From NCBI GenBank assembly GCA_900660155.1, contig CABFPE010001865.1:1-20811 (forward strand): 20,811 bases of DNA, in the 5' to 3' direction. Under the pieces are notes generated by a model. It did no database searches, had not been told where the DNA came from, and saw only the letters and a program-made list of their open reading frames with translations. A program made the translations under genes and the position numbers. Positions 1 to 9,818 of the stretch are shown in pieces (position 1 is the first letter of the stretch; every line of letters starts with the position of its first letter). Source of the DNA: Hofstenia miamia. Taxonomy: Eukaryota > Xenacoelomorpha > Acoela > Hofsteniidae.

Positions 1-235
1 GGTAAAACAAACAAGAAATTTAACAATTGACATCACCCAAATAAGAGACGCAGAAACTTCGTCGCCATCCTTCAAGGGTGAGGAAGTTAATGAACACATC
101 GATAGGTAACTTTCTATGAAGTCTCAAAACGATCAGGGGAAACAACTATCCCAACTGATATGCACCAAAACAAAAACCAACTCACAACCAAACCATTGAA
201 AGAAAACAACAAGATTAAATAGGTATCACGTCAGC
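1..235 (-). mobile_element. Copy A: 5' untranslated leader (partial, runs off left edge)
   Basis: On the minus strand this follows the primer-binding site of copy A and matches the leaders of copy B (about 11730-11966) and copy C (15740-15980). The shared blocks include the stretch around the GATCAGGGGAAACAACTAT motif and the 'TTCAAGGGTGAGGAAGTTAA' block. The gag gene of copy A would lie left of position 1. Copy A keeps CpGs here that B has lost, so it looks younger than B. Confidence 0.8.
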
Positions 236-253
236 GTCCTGTCACGGTCGCCA
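236..253 (-). other. Copy A primer-binding site, tRNA-Arg type
   Basis: The plus-strand 18-mer GTCCTGTCACGGTCGCCA equals the 3' end (T-arm base, acceptor strand, discriminator G, CCA) of animal tRNA-Arg(UCG) as I know it. Read on the minus strand it begins TGG directly after the LTR end CTACA, as a minus-strand primer site should. The site in copy C differs at two bases and the site in copy B at four. The tRNA identity comes from family knowledge, not from a search. Confidence 0.82.
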
Positions 254-1200
254 TGTAGAATTGGTGGCTGGTAGGGAAACTTAACTAGAAACTTAATTGA
301 CTCTGCAGAAGGTTTAATTAGCGTTTTCAGTACAGCCACAATTCTGAGAAACAGATTAACATAGAACTTATAACATAACTTATAGATGTAACATTGGTAA
401 TTCATCCAAGTAACCAAACTACTTTAGGTGCAACACAAGATGACCAATTCCTATGGCTTCCAGCTGAAGCAGAACATCCAGAAGTAAAGTGCTTAACCTA
501 TTGACTGGTGCTACCCAATTTGTCTCACTTGCTTAATTTCTATCTCACTTCAAAGAATACAAACTCTCATTTTCATTGTTATCTCTCAGCTCACTATTAA
601 ATAATCTGTAGTTGCCAGATATTCGTGCTAGCCAACAGCATGGTATCATCACAGTATTAGATTTTATAAGTGCATGTACGTGTTGAAATATGAACGAGAG
701 ATTTATTATTTCCTTATACATAACCATATACATAACTTAATGAGTCCACAATTCGGACTGGGTAATCAAAAAACCCCCCAGAAGCAACGTGTCGCCCTGT
801 GCTGGTGAAAGCACTCCAGAATTGTTGCTGATCTTAAGCAATAAGTTTCATTTAAGATAATAAATAAATAAGAAATACAATGGTAAAGACGGCAGTTAAG
901 AGTAGACAAAGTCTATTGAACTATTGCTACAGGTTTCTCAGTTTTGATACAAAAGATTCAATTATTACCTGCCTTTGTTTACAAAGATTAGATGTCAATG
1001 TAGTTTAACATGATCAAATTAGTTTTCCCTCACAAAATTAAATTTGAGCAAATAACAGCACCATCGAGGGGACATCAATTTAACAATAGCAAACTAAGAT
1101 CGAAAATGATTGATAACATCATAGTGACGTAATAATACAAGAATACAAATTAAAAAGATATAAAAGACTAAATGTGACTAAATCCCCGAGCGACTCTACA
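254..1200 (-). repeat. Copy A 5' LTR (complete, about 947 bp)
   Basis: Read on the minus strand the LTR starts TGTAGAGTC at 1200 and ends in CTACA at 254, the imperfect terminal inverted repeat typical of LTRs. It aligns along its length with the 3' LTR of copy B (1968-2856), and its 3' half aligns with the LTR fragments at 11985-12160 and 15257-15721. A candidate AATAAA polyadenylation signal lies at 702-707 (minus) and is conserved in the other LTRs. A TGACGTAA site at 1125-1132 lies in the presumed U3. The PBS directly follows, so this is a 5' LTR and not a solo LTR. Confidence 0.88.
702..707 (-). promoter_or_regulatory. Candidate polyadenylation signal in copy A LTR
   Basis: The minus strand reads AATAAA within a conserved GGAAATAATAAA context. 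The same hexamer sits at the homologous place in the copy B 3' LTR (2384-2389) and the copy C LTR fragment (15274-15279), as expected of the LTR R region. TATA-like GTATAAGG lies just upstream, but a promoter call there would be weak. Confidence 0.5.
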
Positions 1201-1967
1201 TTAACTTAGGATGAGGTTATAACTTCTAGGCAATACATACCTACAATTGTAGGAACACTTAGGAATGTTGATGCTATTGAAATACCAGCTGATGTGCATC
1301 TACGTCCAAAACAGTGACATGATGGTAACCAGTGACCTGATAGATGAATATTTCTTCAGATTACTGTTCAGCAGCAAAAAGAACGCTAAATTGTTCTGCA
1401 ACAAAAGAAACTTGAAGGAAGAGCTTGATAATTAGATGGTTGAGATTGACAAGATGGTTTGTGCATATAGATTTTTTGGAAAACTAAACAACAGAAGACA
1501 TTTTATAAAATTCCATTGTCATTTACAAACTGTGAAATGAGTTTTTTGCAGGCTTTCATTCTCAAACTCAAGAGATGAAACATGCTTTTCATGGACAGTG
1601 TCATAGACAGGCAAATTTTAATGAGTGAATAGATTGCTGATAATTTGATTGCAATAAAAATTTGGTTTAAAATAAGGTTTAAATTACATTTTGTTTGGTT
1701 TAAACTAGCTTCAGGTTTAAGGTTTAAATTTTGGTTTAAAACCAAATTAAACTGACATCACTGATAGAACCCTTAACATATTTTTAAAACATATTATTAG
1801 CATATCTATATACACACTTGAAAATATGCTTGTAGAATTGTGCTTAGCAATTAATGAACTTGGAGAAATAACTGAAGTGGATTGAGAAATGCTGGATTGG
1901 TAAATTAATGCCTTTCATCAAATAAGCATTAAAAAGTGCAACAATCCTAATTTTATTGCAACCCTAT
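1201..1967. other. Spacer between copies A and B
   Basis: This stretch lies between the outer edge of the copy A 5' LTR and the outer edge of the copy B 3' LTR and matches neither. I see no supported gene. Short open stretches around 1319-1540 are broken by stops and have no recognisable motif. The right part holds a cluster of GGTTTAA motifs, listed separately. No target-site duplication can be assigned because the other ends of both insertions are missing or truncated. Confidence 0.6.
1664..1746 (+). repeat. Cluster of six GGTTTAA motifs
   Basis: GGTTTAA occurs at 1664, 1676, 1697, 1714, 1721 and 1733, irregularly spaced by 7 to 21 bases. The last copy forms the palindrome TTGGTTTAAAACCAA. 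It looks like a decayed simple repeat and I assign no function. Confidence 0.6.
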
Positions 1968-2383
1968 TGTAGAATCATGAGCTGGTATGGTAATTTTACT
2001 AATTGACTATGCAGAAGGTTTAAATAGCATTATGAAACAGCCATGATTTCAGAAAATAGAATAACATAGAACTTATAAACCTATAGATATAACATTGGTA
2101 ATTCATCCAAGTAATCAACTACTTTAGGTTAAATCCAAGATGACCAATTTGTATGGCTTCCAGCCAAAGTGAAATCTCCAGAGCAAAGTAAAGTGCTTAA
2201 CCCAGTGACTGGTGCTACCCTATTTGTCTCACTTTTAATTTCTATCACACATTTTCATTGTTATCTCTCATCTCACTATTAAATAGTCTGTAATTACCAG
2301 ACATTCATGCTAGCCAACAGCATGGTATCATCACAGTGTTAAGTTGTATAAGTGCATGTACATGTTGAACTTCAAATGAGAGG

Positions 2384-2389
2384 TTTATT
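2384..2389 (-). promoter_or_regulatory. Candidate polyadenylation signal in copy B 3' LTR
   Basis: Minus-strand AATAAA in a GGGAAATAATAAA context, at the position homologous to the signals in copies A and C. Confidence 0.45.
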
Positions 2390-2794
2390 ATTTCCCTATA
2401 CCTAATCATATACATAACCTAATGGGTCCACAATTTGGGCTGAATAGTCAAAAGACCTCCAGGAGCTATGTGTTGCCCTGTGCTTGAGAATGCACTCCCA
2501 AATTGTCACTGAAGTTAAGCAATAGTTTTCATATCAAAATAATAGAAAAAGGAAAATACAACTCTAAAACAGCAGTTGAGGGTAGATAAAATCTATTAAC
2601 TGTTCTCTACAAAATCTCATTTATGCACAACATGTGTTTATTACCTGCCTTTGTTCACAAAAAGAGTTGTCAATGTAGTTCAATCATGCTCAATCATTCA
2701 TTCCCTTGTAAATTCAATTTGAGCAATAAAATAATAAGCACCATCGAGGGGACAGCAAACTAACGATAGCAACCTAATGTCGAAATAATGGAAG

Positions 2795-2813
2795 TGACGT
2801 CATGCTGACGTAA
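2795..2813 (-). promoter_or_regulatory. Paired CRE-like sites in copy B U3
   Basis: TGACGTCA at 2795-2802 is a full palindromic cAMP-response-element consensus, followed 3 bp later by TGACGTAA at 2806-2813. Both lie about 45-60 bp inside the U3 end of the LTR. Copy A keeps one TGACGTAA at 1125-1132. CREB/ATF binding is inferred from the consensus only. Confidence 0.4.
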
Positions 2814-2856
2814 AATAATAAGAAAAATATCTCCAAAGTCCCTGAGTGACTCTACA

Positions 2857-2870
2857 CACCCCCCCTTGCT
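2857..2870 (-). other. Polypurine tract of copy B
   Basis: The minus strand reads AGCAAGGGGGGGTG immediately before the LTR start TGTAGAG. It is the expected primer site for plus-strand synthesis, with seven consecutive G residues, and it follows the ORFX stop by only a few bases. Confidence 0.8.
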
Positions 2871-3330
2871 CAAATTAATTTTTGGACAACAACTGGAGGG
2901 TGGGCCCAGACACAATGTTTTGGGTAGCTGTAATCATCTTGACTGCCAATTCACCTTCCCATGTTTGGACCTCGGCATATTGTGGCTCTCTTGTTATTTG
3001 CATCAACACCTCTCTTTGTGTGACCACTTCATCTTTGAGTTGTAGGAACCTAATCTTTGGCATTTTAGCACTGATGGGGCAATTTTGTCTCAGATTATTT
3101 AAACACCTTGTGAAGGTGTTGTAAAACTTTTCATAAAGCCAAAGGCCCTTGAGGGCAATCATTAATGTCATCATGGCATCTGTATTGGAAGTGTGGGCAT
3201 CATTGGCACTGATCTCTGTGTCCAGGTAGAAATGGACAAACACTTCCCTCTGTGAACCCATTGCAATAGTAGCATGATTGACAAATAATGAGCAATATTC
3301 CTGTACTTGACTGAGAGTCATCTGTCCTGG

Positions 3331-3598
3331 ATAAAGACATGCTCAGTATTTCCTCCAGCTATCAGTTTTTCTCATACCACTTTATGTTCTCCACATTATT
3401 GATCCACATTAGGTCACCCATGGCTTGGAAAAGAATAAGCACTGGAGGTTGTAGGGCCACAATGTTTGCATGTATTTTTTGTAGTTGTTTGTGCACTGGT
3501 AAGCCATGCATAAAGATGTCTATGATATTTAGTTTCCCGTCAATAAAGACATGCTCAGGATTTCCTCCAGCTATCAGCTTTTCTTGTACCACTTTGTA
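3331..3598 (-). repeat. Direct duplication c/c' inside ORFX
   Basis: About 57 bp at 3543-3598 recurs at 3331-3390, offset 212 bp, with a handful of differences. The shared core (plus strand) is TTTCCTCCAGCTATCAG. The offset is not a multiple of three, so the second copy is read in another frame and ends the preceding open stretch. Confidence 0.8.
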
Positions 3599-3617
3599 TT
3601 CCCCTATTCTCCTTGCT

Positions 3618-3903
3618 CTGATTGTGACTGGATAATTTATTCTTGCCTCTTTCAGAATGTCCCAAAATTTTCCTCTTAGGTTTGCCTTTCGGCCACTTAG
3701 ATTCTCTAATTTGCGTTGCTGGAAAGGGTGGCAGTATGCACAAGTTTTTTTTTCTTCTCAAGCTCACTAAACTCTACAGTGGCTTCCAAGCTGACGGTTC
3801 TGATCATGACTGGATAATTTACTCTTGCCTCTTTCAGTGTGTCCCAAAATTTTCCTCTTAAGCCTTTCTGCCACAGATTCTCTATCTGTTTGCTGGAAAT
3901 GCG
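3618..3903 (-). repeat. Direct duplication b/b' inside ORFX
   Basis: The ~104-110 bp block at 3800-3903 recurs at 3618-3727, offset 182 bp at one end and 173 at the other because of a 9-bp length difference. Both encode an LRGKFWD-LKEAR-NYPV segment, in different frames. Conservation of the peptide across frames suggests the duplication predates the frameshift. Confidence 0.82.
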
Positions 3904-3920
3904 TATGTGGGCAGTAGTAC

Positions 3921-4168
3921 GTATCTGCACATCCTCAGTTACTGACCACTGAGGCATTGGCTTGGGGGATAATACCTGTCTAGTGAACATTTTGATGAGA
4001 CACCATTTCATTAGTAAAAGAACGTCTTTGTCATGACAATCAACTAAGATTCTCTGTTGAATGGTGAGATCTTTTAGAAATTCGCTAGGGTTGTTTTCAA
4101 TCATAAGTATCTGTTCATCTTCAGTTACTGAATACTGAGGCATTGGCTTGGGGGATAATACCTGTCTG
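3921..4168 (-). repeat. Direct duplication a/a' inside ORFX
   Basis: The 62-bp block at 4107-4168 recurs at 3921-3982, offset exactly 186 bp (62 codons), so both copies are in one frame. Both encode RQVLSPKPMPQ followed by SVTED. About 56 of 62 bases match by eye. Confidence 0.85.
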
Positions 4169-5987
4169 CCGAATTTTTCCAAGTTCAATTAATTCACATA
4201 TCTGGGGTGAAAGTTGTACTGCTGATGATGCTAGCAGTTCTTCCTCCTTATAGAATTGTTCTGGCATCCACATTACTTGATCAAAAATAGTGATGGGAAT
4301 GATTTTCCCCTCCTTGTTGACATGCCAAGCTGATTCAATGAATTGCCTGTAACCACATTCTGGATATCTGATTTGGTGCAATCTGAAAAAGGATTCAGTT
4401 CTCACAGGGAGATCATGCTTTTGGATTCTGTTTAGAAATTGGTGAGTGGACCAGGGCAGTTGCTCTATGAATCATCTAGTACTCATTGGGGCTTTATCTG
4501 AATGGAACACTGCAAGCTTGGTTTTCCCCACATGTACTTCTTTACAGTGTCAGAGAAAATATTTCCAAGAGAGGGGGCAGACTGCTAGTTCATAGATTGT
4601 TAATTTGGTAAGAGATGAATGCTTTTTGTGTGGCATTGGGATTTGTAGCTGTGGTTCCTTTGTCAAGTAGACGGTGAGTATCCAGATGGCACCATGGGCA
4701 TAGATATCAGGCAAGTTTCTCTCTGTGAATAATCATTCCTTGAAATTCTTTCGATCTTGGGTATCATATGAAACTTTGATCTCTTTCAGCACTCTCTCAA
4801 TAGAGGAATGATAGTGATGTGATGGGCTTATTATGTCGACTCAGGGTTGAAGTTGGCTTTGATATCAGACCTGATGGTCTTGATCTTGTTTAATGTCTGT
4901 TCACTTTGTGCAAAGGTGAAACTGACGTGCATATCTGTGATTGTGTGGAGAGGTGGAGTTTGTGGATCTGTCACTTCTAAAGTTTGTGCCTGGAGTATAA
5001 CATCAATGATGAGTTTTTGATTGATGGCTAATCAATGTGATGGTAGTTGTTGACACAACAATAAATTGGTGTAAAGAAGTCTTGTTATTGGTAATTGGCT
5101 CATGACGTACAGTGAGAGAGGGAGGTAATTATCTTTGGAGAAAATTGTGAAATTCTCCATTTGGAAATGTAAATTTTCAATTGTTTCTGGTACTGTCTCC
5201 TCATATTCATCTCTTAATATCATCATGAGGTGTATGCCTTCCACTTTAGCTATTTGATATGCTATTTCAATTTGTTCCATGATTGTGTCCATTTGGATTT
5301 CATGTACTCTTAGAAAATATATTACTAGAAGGTTATCAAAGTCGATGTTAACACACTTGAAACTGTCTATTGTCTTTCTGCTGTTTAGGAACTGACATAA
5401 ATTATAGATGTTGAAATCATCGTCCAAAAATATATGCACTGTGCTGCACCAGTAAAGGTGACTAACTCCTTCCAACATCTTTGAATCATAACAGATGATT
5501 GTGTTGACTTTAGGGTGATGAGCTGTGTCTATCATGAATGGGATCACATCTATTGAACAATTCAATATGTAATATGGATGTATAGTTTCATCACGTAGTT
5601 TGGTCATTTAGTTTCTTCTGTCATATGTTTTGTGCATGGTAGTGGTGGCTGCTCTGCTATATAATATTGAGGGGGCTATCAAGTCACTCAATTGGGGGGT
5701 GTTTACAATTTGTAACTCACTAAAGGGTAATCTAGGTTTAAGAGTTTTTATTGAAGGAGTGGCCAGCTCCTCTTGTGCATGTGGGGATATGTTTCTCTCC
5801 ATGTAGGGGTGAGATGGTTGCTTTCTCCTCTCTGAATTGTGGAGCTCTGTTTTGCCCACATGGAATCCTATCACATGCCTCAACAAGTGTAAATATTTGT
5901 CTCCCTTGCCTAGATGAGGCTTCTCAATTAGAGTGGCTACCTTCCATCCTCCATCTCACTCAACAGTGGGATGGTGGAGCTGGCAAC

Positions 5988-7367
5988 TCATGTTTTCTGC
6001 TGTTTGTGTACATTCCTAAATGGAGTTATAAGATTTAAATCCCAAGTGTTGGGATCATAGGTGTTATTTGTTCTCACCATTCTCTGGGGGAGTTGACATG
6101 ACTCTAAGTTTTCAGATACACTATCATCATAATTATAATCAGTGCCGGAAAAATCATCCTCAGAAAAGCTAGTTAGGTTCTCATTTTTTTCATGTATGTC
6201 AACACTGTTATCAACTAATGTAAATTTGTTATTGTCATCTATTATGACGTTCTCTATATCCTTAATTGCTTGTTTGAGCTGCTGGAAGTGTACTGTTTTA
6301 CCATTGTTTAAAGTGTAAGTGTTCTGGTCAAGCACCTTCTCTATAGGAAAAGGACCTTGCCAATCATTAGCAAGTTTACATACTTGATTACTATCCATTT
6401 TTATACAAGGGAGATAAGCAAAAACTCAATCACCACATTTGTGTGGTTCACCATATAGCTTTTTGTTAAAGGTCTTCTTCATCCATATACTGGATTGATT
6501 GGTGTTGTGGCAGATGGTAAGATGGATTTGTTGCATGTCTTGAATTAATTGGTTAACATAAAGTTCTGTGCTTTTCTCTGCATAATTCGGGAACATCATT
6601 GTCAAGAAGGTGGTGGCTTTGTGACCAAACATTGCTTTAAATGGGCTCAAGCCTGTAGTTGTGTGAACAGATGTATTATAAAAATATTCTACACATTCAA
6701 TAACACGTCTCCATTCCTTCCCAGCAGCCTGCAATAAGGCAACTCAAACTAATTTTATGAGGGTTTGATTCAATCATTCTACTAGGCCATTGGCTTGGTG
6801 GTGATAAGTGGTAGTTAGTTCTTTCATTAAGGTGCAGAGAAGGTTGCTCTCAAATTGAGGGCAATGATTGGAGCCTAATTTTTTCATGGGTCTATACTTC
6901 AACACCCATTCTTTCACTATTTTTTCTGCCACTTTTTCAGCCATTGTACTGCTTAGGGGAATCATGTGGGCAAATTTTGTAAAGTGGTCAACCATGACAT
7001 GGATGTACTGGAACACGTCATTGTCTCACAATAACTGTTCAAGGTTGACGTGAACAAGTTTGTTAGGACTTTCTGCTGTTTGAGACTCGAGCTCAACCCT
7101 CTGCTGGGGGAAATGGTTGGCGTTGTGCAGAAGACATTTCTCACATTTATTGATAACATCTGTGACTGCGGCTCTTATGCTGATAGTGACATACCTGGAG
7201 TTAAAAGTTCTTTCAGTCTGGAGCATGCCCAAATGCCCCCTTTTGTGAACTCTGTGGACAAGATCTCTCCTAAAGTATTCTGGAATGGTGAGTTGGTTGT
7301 TATTTCGACTTTTAACGTACAATAATCTGTTCTCATTTGTTTGCCAATTGTATCAGTTAAAGTATCA
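5988..7367 (-). pseudogene. Copy B integrase (decayed)
   Basis: One continuous minus-strand frame interrupted by TGA codons. It shows an HHCC-type zinc-binding N-terminus (HRVHKRGH then CEKC, about 7150-7250), the core catalytic region (about 6774-7060), then a GPY/F-like module (WQGPF, about 6340) and a basic tail ending at TGA 5990-5988. Integrase would insert the cDNA into host DNA. The first two catalytic Asp positions are Asn here (HVNL near 7041, GSNH with AAT at 6869-6867), while the Glu survives (GLVE at 6779-6777). The second Asp-equivalent to Glu distance is about six residues shorter than the usual 35, so an in-frame deletion is likely. TGA replaces the family-conserved Arg after GLVE and in GD-V. 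The gene is inactive. Confidence 0.88.
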
Positions 7368-8249
7368 ATTCACTTCCAGAGAAGTGGGAAAGTAGGGGTC
7401 TTTCATTCTCTTCATGATTTGATCTAATATCCAATTGTGGCATTGATGGTGCATTATTTCTTCCTCTGAAATCTCTTCCTGTACTAAAATGGCTAGGATG
7501 GGTTTGCCATTACAATCTGCATTGATCTCTGGTATTAACTTGTATTTGATATGGGGGATGAAGGAAAACAGAACTTTCTCCCCAGTGGGCTTCTTGAGGT
7601 CTCTTTCATAGCTAGGTAATGCTGTCCAGTAGTCTGCGTTTAAATGGAGTTGACCTGGGCGATGCTGGATTGAAAATGAAAAATTGTTTAGGTACTTGAT
7701 CCATTGAGCTATGATGTTGGATTTGTCACAGCTAAATTTTTTCAACCATGCAAGAGCACTGTTGTCAGTGCACATGATAAATTTGCATCCCAAAATAAAA
7801 TACAAAATTTCTTTAACTACTCAACTAGAGCCAGCATCTCACACTTTGTCACTCCATAGTTTTTTTCTGAGGCTCATAGCTTCCTGCTGAAATACTGGAT
7901 GGGGCTTTTGATTCCATTGATCTCTTAGCTTAGTACTCCACTGATAGCTATGGTACTGGCATCACAGTCAAAGATGAAGTCTTTCATATAATCAGGAGTG
8001 TTTAATGAGGGTATTTTCTTGAGCTCACCTTTAATACCTTCCAATGCTTCTTGCTCTTGCCAAGTCCACTTGAACTCAACAGACTTCTTGAGTAAGTTGG
8101 AGATGGTTTTGGTCTTCTCTGCCAAGTCTGGAAGGAACATGCCGTAATAATTAAGAAACCCCATAAGTCGTTGAACATTTTGATGGCTTTGTGGCATCTC
8201 AATCTTTTCTAGAAATTCCCTTGCATTATTTTTTATCAAGATTTTTCCT
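7365..8249 (-). pseudogene. Copy B RNase H and connection domain (decayed)
   Basis: This follows RT directly. FDCDAS (about 7960) carries the first RNase H acidic residue in the usual Ty3 context. KCEML (about 7830) carries the Glu, CTDNSALAWL (about 7750) the next Asp, and HRPGQLHLNAD (about 7640) the last, so all four family acidic positions can be seen. The frame changes near 7800 by a 1-bp indel (the VE-LKKF region) and there are TAA, TGA and TAG stops between 7935 and 7805. RNase H removes the RNA strand during cDNA synthesis. The end at 7365 is a TGA where copy C has CGT. The homologous C region is 19600-20430. Confidence 0.87.
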
Positions 8250-9029
8250 GGTTTGATGACTTGTCCTAAAAATGTTACTTTTTTCTGTGCCAGAGAACAC
8301 TTGTTCCCTTTAACCTTTGGCCCAGCTTTCTGCAATAGATCTAGTGTGCGCTTAGCTTATCCAGGTATTCATCAAAGGTGTTGCTGGCAACTAGGATGTT
8401 GTCAATGTAGGCCGATATACCGGGCTCAAGGATGTTGGCATTGTCTTTGAGTACTCTAGTCACATATCACTGAAACCTAGCAAGTGCGTTACATAGGCCA
8501 AACGCCATGTATTTCCACTTGTACAGGCCATACAGAGTGATAAAGACTGTTTTCAGGATGTTGGATGGTTGCATTGGCACCTGCCAGTACGCTTTGCACA
8601 AGTCTAGGCAGGAGAAGAACGTGTATTTACTGGCGTCATACAGTAGATCCTCAATTCTGGGCAGAGTATATGCATCCTTGATCATGAAATCATTTAACTT
8701 TCAAAAATCAATACACAATCAGTATTTCTCACCTTGTTGAATAAACACTGTTGGGGCAGCATAGGGGCTGTTGCTCCTCTGAATGATCCTGCTCTCAATT
8801 AAGTCACTTAAAATTTTTTTGTATTCCAGCTTGAGATTTTTGGGAACTCTGTGGACTGGCAGTCTGATCAGCTTATCATGCTTTAGCTCAATAACATGTT
8901 CTTTGCCAACAGCCTGGCCAACACTTATTGTTCCATAGTTGAACACTTTGTGTTTGCTATGAAGAAGAGAGACCAAAGACTTCCTCTCTTGTTGATCTAG
9001 ATGAGGATGAGAACTATTATTAACTTGAG
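8250..9029 (-). pseudogene. Copy B reverse transcriptase (decayed, active site YIDN)
   Basis: Motifs in order: the NSPYAAPTVF segment, the K-Y-LC-D-KLN fingers motif with TGA at the two places usually Arg (8721-8719, 8703-8701), SCLDLCKAYWQV with the first catalytic Asp intact, the MAFGLCNALARFQ block, then YIDN at 8409-8398 where the family has YIDD. The last Asp codon has become AAC, which by family knowledge abolishes polymerase activity. A 1-bp deletion near 8345 shifts frame before the thumb (LLQKAG...CSLAQ...FLGQVI). A TGA at 8469-8467 aligns with CGC in copy C. Confidence 0.9.
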
Positions 9030-9818
9030 GCACCTGACTGGGCCAGTTGGTTCTCCCAAATCGTGAACTGCAGTGCAAATCAACAAACAGGTTATTGGTA
9101 CATTCTCAACCTTGACTGGCACTCCTATAAGTTGTAATTTTGAGGCTCTCATTCTAACAGGGAAGTTGGTCCTGTTTAAGACAGTGACGTGCATCTTCCC
9201 ATTAGCAAATTTGCACAAGTCAGGTGAGAATGAGACACCACGTATGTATTTGCCCCATTGTCCCACTATCATGACATCCCCATTAATGTCATTTCCAGAA
9301 GAGACTGCGATCCTCATCCAATGTTTCAGCTTGATGGAAATGGGCTTGATTAGGTCAAAAATGATCTCCTTCTCAGGGATGGTAATGAGTTGTGTGGCTT
9401 CCTGATCTTTGATAGCTATCATGTTGTTCTTATAATTGATTACACAAGAGTTCCATTCTAAGAAATCATTTCCCAATATGAGGTCATAGGGGAGTCATTG
9501 ATTGGAAGTATCAATTACCAGAAGATCCACCTCAAATGGTTCAGCATGAATCCTAATTGAAGCATCCCACAATTTCCCTTTGTGGGAGAGGGGGTTTCCT
9601 GAGGCGTCAATGAGTTTAACACAAGAGGGATCTAAGAATTCTCGGCTGAAACACAGCCCTTGGCAACATTTGTTGGAGGCAGCTGCTCTGGTGTTGACAG
9701 TAGCATTAAATATGTTTCTGTTTATTTCTACAGGTATCAGATTTTTCCTTATGAGCTGGGTAATGACTAGGATGTTATGTGCGCATTTGACAGGAGGCGG
9801 CACTCCAGCTAATTTAAA
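9030..9818 (-). pseudogene. Copy B protease and protease-RT linker (decayed, NTR for DTG)
   Basis: This frame starts at the slippery site in the -1 frame relative to gag and is open from about 9815 except for TGA at 9497-9495 (CGC in copy C). The aspartic protease active-site triad DTG reads NTR (codons 9695-9687), so both the catalytic Asp and the following Gly are lost. The LILGNDFLE segment typical of the C-terminal part of retropepsins is intact across 9476. After the protease a linker of about 130 residues leads to RT. A 1-bp deletion near 9035, seen by comparison with C, puts RT in another frame. Confidence 0.86.

Larger units (their letters stand above)
1968..2856 (-). repeat. Copy B 3' LTR (complete, 889 bp)
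   Basis: The minus strand starts TGTAGAGTC at 2856 and ends GATTCTACA at 1968, giving a near-perfect 9-bp terminal inverted repeat. It aligns with the copy A LTR throughout, with small indels. A candidate AATAAA lies at 2384-2389. U3 carries TGACGTCA (2795-2802) and TGACGTAA (2806-2813). It lies directly downstream of the G-rich polypurine tract, which makes it the 3' LTR. Many CpGs present in copy A are TpG or CpA here. Confidence 0.9.
2875..5991 (-). pseudogene. ORFX: third coding region of copy B between integrase and 3' LTR, unknown function
   Basis: A minus-strand coding region of about 3.1 kb (roughly 1,000 codons) fills the space between the pol stop and the polypurine tract. Its ATG (5991-5989) overlaps the pol stop as ATGA. 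Frame one is open to about 4845 except for TGA at 5958, TAA at 5610 and a TGA near 5031. The second frame runs from about 4850 to 4160, broken only by TGAs. The frame then switches near 4170, 3700 and 3340, and the end is a 148-codon open stretch stopping at TAA 2875. The first third alternates hydrophobic strands and helices (for example NTIICYDS, VHIFLDDD, IHLMMILRD), suggesting an alpha/beta fold. I see no signal peptide, furin-like site or membrane anchor, so an envelope is not supported. No family is recognised. Copy C is truncated before this region. Confidence 0.6.

Noticed and set aside
1503..1745. 80-codon minus-strand open frame
   Set aside because: It is largely the translation of the GGTTTAA repeat cluster and has no protein-like features.
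2882..3861. Plus-strand open frames opposite ORFX
   Set aside because: They are antisense shadows; the minus strand carries the long coherent frames and ends properly before the polypurine tract.
2875..5991. ORFX as a retroviral-type envelope gene
   Set aside because: The location fits, but I see no signal peptide, surface/transmembrane cleavage site, or C-terminal hydrophobic anchor.
8997..9105. A second programmed -1 frameshift between protease and RT
   Set aside because: The frame change has different causes in the two copies (1-bp loss in B, GA expansion in C) and there is no shared slippery heptamer.
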